A DNA stretch of 33,045 bases from Candidatus Doudnabacteria bacterium RIFCSPHIGHO2_01_FULL_45_18 (GCA_001779915.1 MFEJ01000007.1:1-33045), one strand, 5' to 3'; shown: positions 12,833-20,259, numbered from the stretch's first letter. The notes: generated by a model from the sequence alone, not told the origin. Made by a program: numbers and translations.

Positions 12833-15040
12833 ATGAAGAAAGCAAAGGTAGAGTTAGATCTAGCCGGTAAACCATTTTCTATGGAAACCGGTGAGTTAGC
12901 CATGCAAGCCAACGGTTCTGTCTTGGCTAAACTTGGCGACACAGTCGTGCTCGTCACCGCCGTGATGGGTAAGACCGTGCGCGAAGGCATGGATTATTTT
13001 CCACTCCTCGTGGATTATGAGGAAAGGCTTTATGCCGCTGGGAAAATTAAAGGCTCCAGATTTATCAAACGTGAAGGCCGAGCAACCGACGAAGCCATTC
13101 TTTCCGGCCGTTTGATTGACCGATCCTTGCGGCCACTTTTTCCAGATGGCATGCGGAACGACGTGCAGGTCGTGGCTACGATCCTGTCTGTAGATGAAAT
13201 TAATGATCCGGATATCGTGGCGATCAACGCCGCATCCGTAGCGCTTACCGCATCCGATATTCCATTTGAAGGCCCGATCGCGGCGATGCGAGTTGGCCGC
13301 GTGGACGGGAAATTTGTCGCCAACCCAAATTATCAGGATCGCGAACAAGGGGATTTGGATTTGGTCGTGTCCGGCACAGATGAGCACATCATGATGGTGG
13401 AAGCCGGTGCGAAACAAATCACGGAAAGCGACATGGTCCAAGCAATCAAATTCGCCCAAACTTATCTCAAACAACTGTATAAACTTCAACAAGGCATCAT
13501 CAAACAACTCGCCGTGCCGAAAGCGGAAGCGACTTATGTCTTGCCGGATAAGGATGTTTTGGCCGAAGTCTTAAAGTCCCAACCCCAGCTTGAAAAAGCG
13601 CTATATGGAACTTTCAGCAAAGAAACTCGTGAAAATCAGGTGGAGGCTGTGAAAAAAGAAATTGTTGCCGCGATTGTGGAAAGTTATAAGGACAATAAAG
13701 AAATCAACGGCGAGAAACACGCGAAAATGGCCTTTGATAAATTGCTCAAGAAAACCATTCGTAAAAATATTCTGGAAAAAGAACAACGGGTGGATATGCG
13801 CGCGCTTGATGTCACGAGACCAGTGTCTTGCCAAGTTGGCGTGCTGCCTCGCACCCACGGCTCCGCGCTGTTTAACCGCGGCGAAACTCAAATTTTAACC
13901 ACCGTGACCTTAGGTTCCTCTGGCGATGCGCAGATTTTGGATGGCATGGAAGATTTTGGCGTGGATGGCACAACCAAGCGATACATTCATCATTATAATT
14001 TTCCAGGTTTCAGTGTTGGCGAAGTGGCTCCTATCCGGGGCCCGGGTCGCCGAGAAATCGGCCATGGCGCTTTAGCTGAACGCGCCGTAGAAGTCGTGAT
14101 CCCAGAAAAAGAGAAATTCCCCTACACTCTGCGACTAGTTTCCGAAGCGCTTGGTTCGAACGGCTCTACCTCCATGGGTTCGACCTGTGGTTCAACTCTC
14201 GCGTTGATGGATGCGGGAGTGCCGATCGAAGCCATGATCGGCGGAGTGGCTATGGGCCTGATCCTGGATCCGGAATCCGGTAAGTACAAGGTGCTGACTG
14301 ACATTCAGGGCATCGAAGATGGAAACGGCGACATGGATTTTAAAGTCACTGGTTCGGAAAAAGGGATTACGGCCATGCAAATGGATAACAAGACCAAAGG
14401 ATTGACTGTGGAAATTTTGGATAAAGCGCTCATGCAAGCTCGCGATGGTCGGATGCACATTTTAGATGTCATGAAAAAGACAATCTCGGCGCCGCGCGCG
14501 GAAATGTCCCCGCTCGCTCCAAGAATTGAAACCATGCAGATTAATCCGGAGAAAATCCGCGATGTTATCGGTACTGGCGGCAAGATCATCAACAAAATCA
14601 TTGCGGAAACTGGCGTGAAAATTGACATCGAGGATTCAGGCCTCGTGATGGTTGCCTCCAACAATGCCGAGGGCATGAAAAAAGCCTTAGATTGGATTCA
14701 TAACCTGACTCGTGAGATAAAAATTGGCGAAGTGTTCAAAGGCAAAGTTAACCGCATCATGGACTTCGGTGCTTTTGTGGAGTTGACTCCCGGTCACGAT
14801 GGCTTATGTCATATTTCGGAACTGGCTTGGCATCGAATTGGGAAAGTCGAAGACGTGGTGAAAGTCGGGGATGAGCTGGAAGTGAAAGTGGTGGAAATCG
14901 ATCACATGGGACGGATTAATCTTTCACACAAAATTTTACTGCCTCGCCCCGAAGGTGGCAGCTTTGACGACCGGCCGCATGACCGAGGACCTCGTCGAGA
15001 CGACCACGGCGGTCGTGGTGGTTTCCGACCAAGACACTAG
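12833..15040 (+). CDS. pnp: Polyribonucleotide nucleotidyltransferase (PNPase)
   Basis: 735 residues, slightly over the usual length. Two RNase PH domains (about 10-220 and 310-540) flank a helical linker; then come a KH domain with IGTGGKIINKI (about 580) and an S1 domain (GEVFKGKVNRIMDFGAFVEL, about 640). The second RNase PH core has the GGVAMGLILD and DFKVTGSEKGITAMQMD motifs that hold the phosphorolytic site. The enzyme degrades RNA 3' to 5' and can add tails. The last 30 residues are rich in Arg, Gly and Asp, a tail likely to bind RNA or partners. AAAGGGAC precedes the ATG. Confidence 0.98.
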   Translation: MKKAKVELDLAGKPFSMETGELAMQANGSVLAKLGDTVVLVTAVMGKTVREGMDYFPLLVDYEERLYAAGKIKGSRFIKREGRATDEAILSGRLIDRSLRPLFPDGMRNDVQVVATILSVDEINDPDIVAINAASVALTASDIPFEGPIAAMRVGRVDGKFVANPNYQDREQGDLDLVVSGTDEHIMMVEAGAKQITESDMVQAIKFAQTYLKQLYKLQQGIIKQLAVPKAEATYVLPDKDVLAEVLKSQPQLEKALYGTFSKETRENQVEAVKKEIVAAIVESYKDNKEINGEKHAKMAFDKLLKKTIRKNILEKEQRVDMRALDVTRPVSCQVGVLPRTHGSALFNRGETQILTTVTLGSSGDAQILDGMEDFGVDGTTKRYIHHYNFPGFSVGEVAPIRGPGRREIGHGALAERAVEVVIPEKEKFPYTLRLVSEALGSNGSTSMGSTCGSTLALMDAGVPIEAMIGGVAMGLILDPESGKYKVLTDIQGIEDGNGDMDFKVTGSEKGITAMQMDNKTKGLTVEILDKALMQARDGRMHILDVMKKTISAPRAEMSPLAPRIETMQINPEKIRDVIGTGGKIINKIIAETGVKIDIEDSGLVMVASNNAEGMKKALDWIHNLTREIKIGEVFKGKVNRIMDFGAFVELTPGHDGLCHISELAWHRIGKVEDVVKVGDELEVKVVEIDHMGRINLSHKILLPRPEGGSFDDRPHDRGPRRDDHGGRGGFRPRH

Positions 15041-15047
15041 TTAGCTT

Positions 15048-15072
15048 GTCATTCTGAGCGAAGCGAAGAATC
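15048..15072. repeat. GTCATTCTGAGCGAAGCGAAGAATC repeat
   Basis: A single copy of a short repeat I know from many unrelated bacterial genomes, here between pnp and its terminator. Confidence 0.6.
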
Positions 15073-15080
15073 TATCCGAA

Positions 15081-15110
15081 AAAAATAGACCTAAGCGATT
15101 AGGTCTGTTT
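15081..15110. terminator. Bidirectional terminator between convergent genes
   Basis: AGACCTAA-GCGA-TTAGGTCT, a perfect 8-bp stem with T-runs on both strands, serving pnp and the minus-strand gene 15116-15397. Confidence 0.9.
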
Positions 15111-15115
15111 TGTTG

Positions 15116-15397
15116 CTAGAGACGAAAGAGTTTTCCTTGCCCGGGGATTGTCCGCCTCCGATAGGGTTTCTTGGGCAGGGCTGGACCGCGATTGGACATA
15201 ACGGGAGCCGCGAAATAGCCGGCTCGTTTTTCTTTGACTTCTGACGCAAGCTCACGGTTGGATCTGGCGTCATGCCGCCACCAGAAGTTAGTCCGGGCCT
15301 GACCTGGGGAAACTGCCTGCGTGCCGCCGATGACGCGGCCTTTTTCGTCTTTGATCACGAATGGGATCTTGGTCTTCCGTTTGGATTTGTGTGCCAC
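15116..15397 (-). CDS. Hypothetical basic protein (93 aa), single-gene unit
   Basis: I chose the GTG at 15397 (MAHKSKRKTKIPF) because AAAGGAGG lies 7 bases before it; the track's GTG two codons earlier is too close to that site. The protein is strongly basic and largely hydrophilic: KSKRKTK, FWWRHDARSNRELASEVKEKRAGYF, KKPYRRRTIPGQGKLFRL. Nucleic-acid or ribosome binding is plausible from charge alone. No family recognised. It converges on pnp with a shared terminator, and its ribosome-binding site sits in a CCCC/GGGG hairpin. Confidence 0.65.
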   Translation of the reverse strand: MAHKSKRKTKIPFVIKDEKGRVIGGTQAVSPGQARTNFWWRHDARSNRELASEVKEKRAGYFAAPVMSNRGPALPKKPYRRRTIPGQGKLFRL

Positions 15398-15402
15398 TCG
15401 CA

Positions 15403-15418
15403 CCCCTCCTTTGGGGAG
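15403..15418 (-). promoter_or_regulatory. Hairpin overlapping the ribosome-binding site
   Basis: On the minus strand CTCCCC-AAA-GGAGGGG places AAAGGAGG in the loop and 3' stem. Confidence 0.4.
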
Positions 15419-15454
15419 TTTGACAGAACATATTTTAGCAGATAATTTGTCTTT

Positions 15455-15727
15455 ATGAAAGATACAAGGATGACCAAAGGATTTGGATTAATTGGGCTGC
15501 TTATTACCATGGCGATTATCGCCCTGCTGGCGTTCGGCGGATACTATTATAATGGTGAGCAGAAGCAAAATCAGATTGAGGCTGGACGTAGCGCGGTGGA
15601 TGCCGCGCAAGACGCGGCCGATGCCCAGAACCAGTACAATCAAAATCTAGAAACTGATCTGAAAAATTCCGACGCCCCCTGGATCAACTACCACTCCGTC
15701 CAGGATAATCTAGATGAGATTGAATAA
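15455..15727 (+). CDS. Type IV pilin-like protein lacking Glu5
   Basis: 90 residues. MTKGFGLIGLLITMAIIALLAFGGYYY has the prepilin pattern: a short basic leader, Gly before the cleavage point, a Phe-first mature end and a long hydrophobic helix. The usual Glu at mature position 5 is Gly. A helical, Ala/Gln/Asn-rich stretch (about 40-70) and an acidic tail follow. At this size it could be a minor pilin or simply an anchored helical protein. No pilus assembly genes are in the window. It ends in a terminator. Confidence 0.5.
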   Translation: MKDTRMTKGFGLIGLLITMAIIALLAFGGYYYNGEQKQNQIEAGRSAVDAAQDAADAQNQYNQNLETDLKNSDAPWINYHSVQDNLDEIE

Positions 15728-15752
15728 AAAACGGCCAGAAATAGCTGTTTTT
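15726..15752 (+). terminator. Intrinsic terminator
   Basis: AAAACGGC/GCTGTTTT (one G-T pair), loop CAGAAATA, trailing T's; overlaps the stop of the pilin-like gene. Confidence 0.75.
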
Positions 15753-15777
15753 AATGGCTCAACCGCACGGTTGAGGC
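15751..15777 (+). repeat. 27-bp hairpin repeat, family B copy 1 (island left end)
   Basis: TTAATGGCTCAACCG-CA-CGGTTGAGGC, with a perfect 8-bp stem. An inverted copy with three loop-region differences lies at 19043-19069; the two bracket the restriction-modification island. Confidence 0.75.
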
Positions 15778-15820
15778 GTTGATTTATTAAGCGATTCGTG
15801 GAATAATTAAGAATACTAAT

Positions 15821-16411
15821 ATGAATTATATTAAGCTTGAAAATTTGTTTCGTGATTTTATAATGTTATTTGGAGGGTTTGGTTTTTTGCTTGTTTTATA
15901 CTATGGCCAATTTGTATTTCATAATCAAACAATTTTTGAACTTTTATTCGTTGAGAACCTTGCAAAAGAGTGGACGTGGGACAAATTAAATTTAACTGTT
16001 TTAGTTATTATTTCATATTTTGTTGGTCGACTACTTCTTTTAACCGGAAAAATGCTATTCTATTTTCTTTCCCGTATCGTTAAAGATAATAAGAAAAGTC
16101 AAAATTTTTTTCCATTTTATCGCGGCGAACGTGCCAAAATACTACATGAATACTTAGGTGAATATAGACATGATGATTTAAGACAATATTGGGAAAGAGA
16201 AATATATGCTGAAGTGATTTTGTTTTTATTTTTTGCCGCAAGTTTTTGGTATTTTATTTTTTCTGTAGTTGCAAATAAACCGTCATGCTTCTGGTTAATT
16301 TCTTTAATTTTATTCGTCTTATTCGGTTGGTTTAAAATAATCAGGACTTCTTATATCCGAGAGTTTGAGGATGCCATTTGTCAGTCACAAGACAATCATA
16401 TAAATAAGTAA
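15821..16411 (+). CDS. Hypothetical membrane protein (196 aa) of the AT-rich island
   Basis: Four membrane helices, at about 12-30, 58-85, 128-150 and 155-175, with a charged cytoplasmic loop between the second and third (RGERAKILHEYLGEYRHDDLRQYWEREIY). No recognised family. Base composition is markedly AT-richer than the housekeeping genes, like the methylase and nuclease that follow, which argues for shared horizontal origin. It is separated from them by a strong terminator, so it is its own transcript. Confidence 0.6.
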   Translation: MNYIKLENLFRDFIMLFGGFGFLLVLYYGQFVFHNQTIFELLFVENLAKEWTWDKLNLTVLVIISYFVGRLLLLTGKMLFYFLSRIVKDNKKSQNFFPFYRGERAKILHEYLGEYRHDDLRQYWEREIYAEVILFLFFAASFWYFIFSVVANKPSCFWLISLILFVLFGWFKIIRTSYIREFEDAICQSQDNHINK

Positions 16412-16444
16412 AATTTGACTTTTTGGGAAATGGGAGTACAATTA

Positions 16445-16458
16445 ATTCACATGTGAAT
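16445..16458. promoter_or_regulatory. 14-bp perfect palindrome upstream of the methylase
   Basis: ATTCACATGTGAAT. It could be an operator, but no controller (C) protein is encoded nearby. Confidence 0.3.
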
Positions 16459-16463
16459 AACTC

Positions 16464-16489
16464 AATAGCGGCAAAACGCCGCTATTTTT
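16464..16489 (+). terminator. Intrinsic terminator
   Basis: AATAGCGGC-AAAAC-GCCGCTATT, 9-bp perfect stem, then TTTG. Confidence 0.9.
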
Positions 16490-16502
16490 GTTTACAATTA
16501 TT

Positions 16503-16511
16503 TGATATAAT
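16503..16511 (+). promoter_or_regulatory. Extended -10 of the methylase (leaderless start)
   Basis: TGATATAAT; transcription would begin about 7 bases on, at the ATG at 16518. Confidence 0.5.
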
Positions 16512-16517
16512 ATGGAT

Positions 16518-17504
16518 ATGAATGCTCAAACAAAAAAAAGAAGTCTAGGACAATTCTTTACGAAACAAAACACATGGCTTAGGCCCCAAATTACTCAATT
16601 TATCAAATCTAGTGGGGCAAAAATTGCTTATGATCCCTTTGCTGGCAACGGGGACTTATTAGGCATTGCCCAAAGTTTTGGCTTAAAAAAAGTTTTTGGT
16701 TTGGATATTGATCCAGCCCTTGGTTGGAAGAAGAATGATAGTTTGATATCAATTCCAAAAATCCATAAATCTATCATCATTACTAATCCGCCGTACTTGA
16801 CAAATTATAGCGCTCAAAGAAAAAAAATATATGATAAAGTGAGTCAATATTTTGAAGCTTGTAATTATGATGACTTATACCAACTTGCTTTAGAAAAATG
16901 TTTGACTAACGATTATGGGGTTGTAATCATTCCTGAAACATTTATCAATTCTAGTTTTCCTAAAAATCGACTAGTCAGCATTACAATCCTAGAAGATAAC
17001 CCATTTGATGATACTGAAACTCCTGTTTGTGTGGTTTGTTTTGATAATAAATTAAAATCTTTAGATAAAGTTTCTGTTTATAAAAATGATAAATTATTAG
17101 GCACTCTTGGATACTTTGAAAAATTTCGTATTGCACCCAATAATTCAATAGATATTAAATTTAATATTGTTAATGGAAAAATCGGACTTCGAGCAGTGGA
17201 CACCACTGATCCACACAGACCAATTTCTTTTATGCCGAAAAATGAGCTAGATTATGATTTGAAAGGAATCAAGCATAGTTCCCGCTTGATTACAATTATT
17301 GACATGCCCACTAATAAACATGGTATGCATTACATAATTAAAAAGAGCAATCAGATCTTAACCGAGTTCCGCAAAAAAACTCATGATGTTTTACTTTCTC
17401 CATTTAAAGGGAATAAAAAAAATGGCGAACGAAGAAGGCGTCTAGATTATGCCACTGCTAGAGCGATTCTTGAACAAGCAGTAAGTAATGAGAGACTATT
17501 TTAA
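16518..17504 (+). CDS. Type II N6-adenine DNA methyltransferase
   Basis: 328 residues from the ATG at 16518 (MNAQTKKRSLGQFFTK). The track's ATG at 16512 directly abuts the TATAAT and could not be in the transcript. Motif I, AYDPFAGNGDLL (about 36-47), binds S-adenosylmethionine; LDIDPA follows; motif IV is TNPPYL (about 91-96), typical for N6-adenine methylation. The C-terminal part with LSPFKGNKKNGERRRRLD likely helps target recognition. It protects host DNA from the nuclease encoded next, which starts on the shared base of TAATG. AT-rich, probably acquired by transfer. Confidence 0.85.
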   Translation: MNAQTKKRSLGQFFTKQNTWLRPQITQFIKSSGAKIAYDPFAGNGDLLGIAQSFGLKKVFGLDIDPALGWKKNDSLISIPKIHKSIIITNPPYLTNYSAQRKKIYDKVSQYFEACNYDDLYQLALEKCLTNDYGVVIIPETFINSSFPKNRLVSITILEDNPFDDTETPVCVVCFDNKLKSLDKVSVYKNDKLLGTLGYFEKFRIAPNNSIDIKFNIVNGKIGLRAVDTTDPHRPISFMPKNELDYDLKGIKHSSRLITIIDMPTNKHGMHYIIKKSNQILTEFRKKTHDVLLSPFKGNKKNGERRRRLDYATARAILEQAVSNERLF

Positions 17505-18472
17505 TGACAAATCTTGAGCTGTTTGAATACTCCCTAAAAAATCCAGAGCCTCTCATTGATGAGGCTTATGTTAAGTCAGAGAATATAATTCTTGCAAAAT
17601 ATGGAAAAAAACCTAATAAATTAATGGTCACTAATATTGAGCTCTTGGAGAATATTGTAGCTTATAAGGTTGCCCTCAAGTCCGGGAATTCAAAAGCATT
17701 AAGAGAAGCTATCGATAATATTCGTGTATGTCTAAAAACAACTGGTATCAATTATTCAGAATTTCCTAGTTTTTGGGCGGTTACTGATGTATCCCACAGT
17801 AGTTATAAGAAGTTGTCAGAGAGCGAACAAATAGAATTTCTTGAAAATGTTCTAAAGAAGTACATTAAACACAGGCATCCAATATATTCAGGGTACGGCT
17901 ATACTCACAGCACTTTACAGGTTGGCAAGGACGCAAAGGCTCATAAACAGAGCGGCGTTTTGGGAATTAAAAAAGTTTGCAGCATTCTAAATAAAAAAAG
18001 ATTTCATGCTTTAGGGGATTTAAGCCTTAAGAATTTGAAGGCAAAAAATTTAGTTTATATAAGTACTGATAAAACTGGTAAAAAGTTGTTTAAAGAAATT
18101 ATAAAACAATATAGTATTAGTTTTATGTGGGGTAAAAAATCAGATGATAAGATGCCTGATATTCTATTTAAAATTAAAAACCATTTTTTTATTGTTGAAC
18201 ACAAACATATGAAGGAAGGGGGAGGTGGACAGAATAAACAGATAAATGAAGTAATAAAATTTATTAGTTACTCTGAGCCTAGGTCAAGCAAGAGGATCCA
18301 TTACATCACATTTCTAGACGGTTTATATTTTAATCTGCTTAACAGAACTTTCAAGAAAAAGAGTAAAGTCCCAACCCAAGTTGCAAATATAAAAAAGGCT
18401 CTTCGACAGAACGAAAATAACTACTTTGTTAACACCGCCGGATTCAAAGAATTACTAGAACAAGTAATATGA
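17504..18472 (+). CDS. Type II restriction endonuclease, PD-(D/E)XK-like
   Basis: 322 residues. It overlaps the methylase stop by one base (TAATG), the usual coupling in type II systems. Around residue 217 PDILFKIKNHFFIVEHKHMKE gives the PD...EHK catalytic pattern; EGGGGQNKQINEVI follows, a segment I associate with restriction enzymes of this class. The N-terminal 200 residues are helical and include a Tyr/His-rich part (KHRHPIYSGYGYTHS). The recognition site cannot be predicted. AT-rich like the methylase. Confidence 0.75.
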   Translation: MTNLELFEYSLKNPEPLIDEAYVKSENIILAKYGKKPNKLMVTNIELLENIVAYKVALKSGNSKALREAIDNIRVCLKTTGINYSEFPSFWAVTDVSHSSYKKLSESEQIEFLENVLKKYIKHRHPIYSGYGYTHSTLQVGKDAKAHKQSGVLGIKKVCSILNKKRFHALGDLSLKNLKAKNLVYISTDKTGKKLFKEIIKQYSISFMWGKKSDDKMPDILFKIKNHFFIVEHKHMKEGGGGQNKQINEVIKFISYSEPRSSKRIHYITFLDGLYFNLLNRTFKKKSKVPTQVANIKKALRQNENNYFVNTAGFKELLEQVI

Positions 18473-18490
18473 AAACAATCATTGTATTTT

Positions 18491-18712
18491 ATGTTGCTTG
18501 ACTTTGCCTCATATGTTTTGTTAGTTATGATTTTTTATGACTTTTCTTTACATTTTATAGAATTGATGGGGTGGCAAAGGTTCTTTGTCCCTCGGAGGAA
18601 TATATTTTCCTATTATTGGCCGGTGCCGAATAATCGAAAAAATTATACAATATTTTGGACAGCATATTGGGGGATAGCTTTTGTTCTGTTGCTGATTTAT
18701 GCTTGTAATTAA
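18491..18712 (+). CDS. Small membrane protein (73 aa)
   Basis: I prefer the ATG at 18491 (MLLDFASYVLLVM) to the track's TTG three codons earlier. Two membrane helices flank a polar loop, WQRFFVPRRNIFSYYWPVPNNRKNYTIFW. I recall similar Trp/Tyr-rich two-helix proteins in other Patescibacteria but no named family. It lies 18 bases after the nuclease and 8 before the next gene, so it may belong to either transcript. Confidence 0.55.
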   Translation: MLLDFASYVLLVMIFYDFSLHFIELMGWQRFFVPRRNIFSYYWPVPNNRKNYTIFWTAYWGIAFVLLLIYACN

Positions 18713-18720
18713 CTAATTTT

Positions 18721-19041
18721 ATGGCACCAATAATTTATATTGCAATTGGGTTTTTGTTTGGGGTAGCATTTGCCAAGTGGCGGTTTGATTCCCAGATGCG
18801 AGCGCATCCTGCCGTTAAACATAAAATTATCAACCCGGCTCAAATGGAAAGCCGGCAGGAGAATTTGGAGAAGATTTTGGAATTACTCAAACAACATGAC
18901 GAACTGACGAATGATATTGTTGAGAAAGCGCTCGGGGTTTCGGACGCGACAGCCGAGCGATATTTGCAGGAACTGGAAAGTCAGGGCAAATTGACCCAAG
19001 TCGGCCAGCGCGGCAAATATGTTATTTATAAAGCAGTTTAA
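18721..19041 (+). CDS. Membrane-anchored winged-helix protein
   Basis: 106 residues: an N-terminal helix (APIIYIAIGFLFGVAFA, about 2-18), a linker, then a winged helix (about 45-105) of DeoR/FaeA type: NLEKILELLKQHDELTNDIVEKALGVSDATAERYLQELESQGKLTQVGQRGKYVIYK. The recognition helix is GVSDATAERYLQEL. A DNA-binding domain tied to the membrane is unusual but seen in Patescibacteria. Its base composition is higher in GC than the methylase and nuclease, although it lies inside the same repeat-bracketed segment. Confidence 0.7.
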   Translation: MAPIIYIAIGFLFGVAFAKWRFDSQMRAHPAVKHKIINPAQMESRQENLEKILELLKQHDELTNDIVEKALGVSDATAERYLQELESQGKLTQVGQRGKYVIYKAV

Positions 19042-19042
19042 A

Positions 19043-19069
19043 GCCTCAACCACACGGTTGAGCCATTAA
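19043..19069 (-). repeat. 27-bp hairpin repeat, family B copy 2 (island right end)
   Basis: GCCTCAACCACACGGTTGAGCCATTAA, the inverted counterpart of 15751-15777 (24 of 27 bases). It starts one base after the winged-helix stop and ends at the base before the GIY-YIG start codon. Confidence 0.75.
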
Positions 19070-19345
19070 ATGTACCATCTCTATATTCTCAAGTGTGTGG
19101 ATCGGACTTTATATACTGGCATCACAGTTGATCTTGCGCGTCGAGTCAGAGAACACAACTCAACCAAGCTCGGCGCCAAATATACCTTCAGCAGAAGGCC
19201 CGTAAAACTTGTTTACTCAAAAAGATTTAGAACTAAATCTCCCGCCCTGAAGGCCGAATATCGAATCAAACAATTATCCCGCAAGGAAAAATTAAAGCTT
19301 ATAAAATCCAAAAGGCTCGAAACTGGCTCGAGCCTCGCAATGTAA
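19070..19345 (+). CDS. GIY-YIG nuclease, UPF0213 (YhbQ-like)
   Basis: 91 residues, standard length. MYHLYILKCVDRTLYTGITVDLARRVREHN carries the two GIY-YIG half-motifs (LYI and YTG), then the Arg pair; the catalytic Glu is in ALKAEYRIKQLSRKEKLKLI. These stand-alone nucleases resemble homing enzymes. The start codon directly follows the family B hairpin. The C-terminal residues (KRLETGSSLAM) are encoded by a palindrome, AGGCTCG/CGAGCCT, plus CCTCGCAATG, the end of the family A repeat. The gene is thus built into repeat sequence at both ends. Confidence 0.85.
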   Translation: MYHLYILKCVDRTLYTGITVDLARRVREHNSTKLGAKYTFSRRPVKLVYSKRFRTKSPALKAEYRIKQLSRKEKLKLIKSKRLETGSSLAM

Positions 19346-19396
19346 ATTTGTAATAGTAGATAATAGTCCGCCGACAATAATTGATACTTGTCTCAG

Positions 19397-19417
19397 GAAA
19401 ACCGGGGTTGTCCCCGG
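19397..19417 (-). terminator. Terminator of the minus-strand gene 19495-19704
   Basis: CCGGGG-ACAA-CCCCGG followed by TTTT on the minus strand. Confidence 0.75.
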
Positions 19418-19423
19418 AAACTA

Positions 19424-19446
19424 ACAGACCCGATGTCTGCGTTTTT
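19424..19446 (+). terminator. Terminator downstream of the GIY-YIG gene
   Basis: CAGAC-CCGAT-GTCTG, then CGTTTTT. Confidence 0.65.
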
Positions 19447-19494
19447 GGTTCTACCTGCGTTCACCTCCTTGGTGATTGTTGCGGTTTGTTCAGT

Positions 19495-19704
19495 CTATCC
19501 TCGACGCTGAACGTTGGTGACGTTGCCGTCGCCATCACGCGTGACCTGGATGTCGTTGGGTCCCATGCCGTTTGGCACAGGCCAGCTGGTTTCCGGTCGG
19601 GAGGACTCCCGGACCGAGTTGTCCGGGTTGTACGTGACCGAGTGGCCGGAGTCGTTCCGGTCCGTGTGCGAGCCGTCGCCGTGGTGTTCGACTGTCTTTC
19701 CCAT
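19495..19704 (-). CDS. Hypothetical hydrophilic protein (69 aa), single-gene unit
   Basis: The ATG is preceded by AAGGAGG at 6 bases. The protein is almost entirely polar: HHGDGSHTDRNDSGHS, YNPDNSVRESSRPETSWPVPNG, DIQVTRDGDGNVTNVQRRG. It has no hydrophobic core of note and may be disordered, or a beta-rich repeat piece. No family recognised. It has a consensus promoter (TTGACA-17-TAGATT) and terminator of its own, and its ribosome-binding site lies in an ACCC/GGGT hairpin. Confidence 0.6.
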   Translation of the reverse strand: MGKTVEHHGDGSHTDRNDSGHSVTYNPDNSVRESSRPETSWPVPNGMGPNDIQVTRDGDGNVTNVQRRG

Positions 19705-19708
19705 GATG

Positions 19709-19724
19709 ACCCTCCTTAGGGGGT
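19709..19724 (-). promoter_or_regulatory. Hairpin enclosing the ribosome-binding site
   Basis: On the minus strand ACCCCCTAAGGAGGGT folds with ACCC/GGGT at its base, AAGGAGG in loop and stem. Confidence 0.4.
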
Positions 19725-19743
19725 ATCAATATGGGTTTACGAA

Positions 19744-19764
19744 TTGGAAGCAGGATTGCTTCCA
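19744..19764. repeat. Perfect hairpin in the divergent intergenic region
   Basis: TTGGAAGC-AGGAT-TGCTTCCAA type stem of 8-9 bp between the minus-strand promoter and its gene, in that gene's leader. Confidence 0.5.
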
Positions 19765-19769
19765 ACAAT

Positions 19770-19798
19770 AATCTATTATTTTTATCTATATTTGTCAA
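19770..19798 (-). promoter_or_regulatory. Promoter of the minus-strand gene 19495-19704
   Basis: On the minus strand TTGACA, 17 bases, TAGATT. Confidence 0.6.
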
Positions 19799-19813
19799 TG
19801 GTCGTTTTTAGTA

Positions 19814-19842
19814 TTGACAAATCTTCGGTAGAGGTGTAGACT
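19814..19842 (+). promoter_or_regulatory. Promoter of the plus-strand gene 19909-20196
   Basis: TTGACA, 17 bases, TAGACT; diverges from the promoter at 19770-19798 and shares its TTGACAAAT start. Confidence 0.65.
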
Positions 19843-19908
19843 GTGCAGTTGCATGTCAAAGGTATTAGGGCAGCAATTCAACGCGGTTTTTTTTGAGGAG
19901 GAGACAGT

Positions 19909-20196
19909 ATGGTCTACGAGAGTCAGTCCGAGACAAGCGAGGTTGAGGTAGAGGTGATTGCGCTCCCAGAGGGCGCATTCCACGTCGCCTCATTCATCAA
20001 CGGCATCGCGTACGAGGCCAGCCGACAGGATTTCAACTTGAAGGCGATTGGGATCATGATCGGCGATTTGCACAGCCGGACTCGGCAAGACGCGATCAGA
20101 GCTTTCGAGACCCAGATGGTCCGCGAGAGCCTCGAAGTCATCCGCCGCCGGCTTCCAGGAGTGCACCGGCATCTGTTGGCCCTGACCAGCCTCTAA
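19909..20196 (+). CDS. Hypothetical protein (95 aa), single-gene unit
   Basis: GAGGAGG stands 7 bases before the ATG. The protein begins with an acidic stretch (ESQSETSEVEVEVIALPEG) and continues as amphipathic helices (FHVASFINGIAYEASRQDFNLKAIGIMIGDLHSRTRQ ... SLEVIRRRLPGVHRHLL). It is probably a small soluble helical protein. No family recognised. It has a consensus promoter upstream and a long-stem terminator directly downstream. Confidence 0.65.
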   Translation: MVYESQSETSEVEVEVIALPEGAFHVASFINGIAYEASRQDFNLKAIGIMIGDLHSRTRQDAIRAFETQMVRESLEVIRRRLPGVHRHLLALTSL

Positions 20197-20221
20197 GACA
20201 GCCGGTCGGCGCCAGGTTTTC

Positions 20222-20258
20222 AAAGAGCGGGTTGCTGCGCAACTCGCTCTTTCTTTTT
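20222..20258 (+). terminator. Strong intrinsic terminator
   Basis: AAAGAGCGGGTTGC-TGC-GCAACTCGCTCTTT, 14-position stem with one mismatch, then CTTTTTG. Confidence 0.9.
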
Positions 20259-20259
20259 G

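Noticed and set aside
19462-19474. CACCAAGGAGGTG on the minus strand as the ribosome-binding site of another small gene
   Set aside because: A perfect SD-in-hairpin, but no suitable start codon follows at 4-10 bases and only a 23-codon frame is open; perhaps a relic.
19381-19719. Plus-strand 112-aa ORF
   Set aside because: Val/Arg-rich shadow of the minus-strand 69-aa gene; it has no ribosome-binding site and runs through two terminators.
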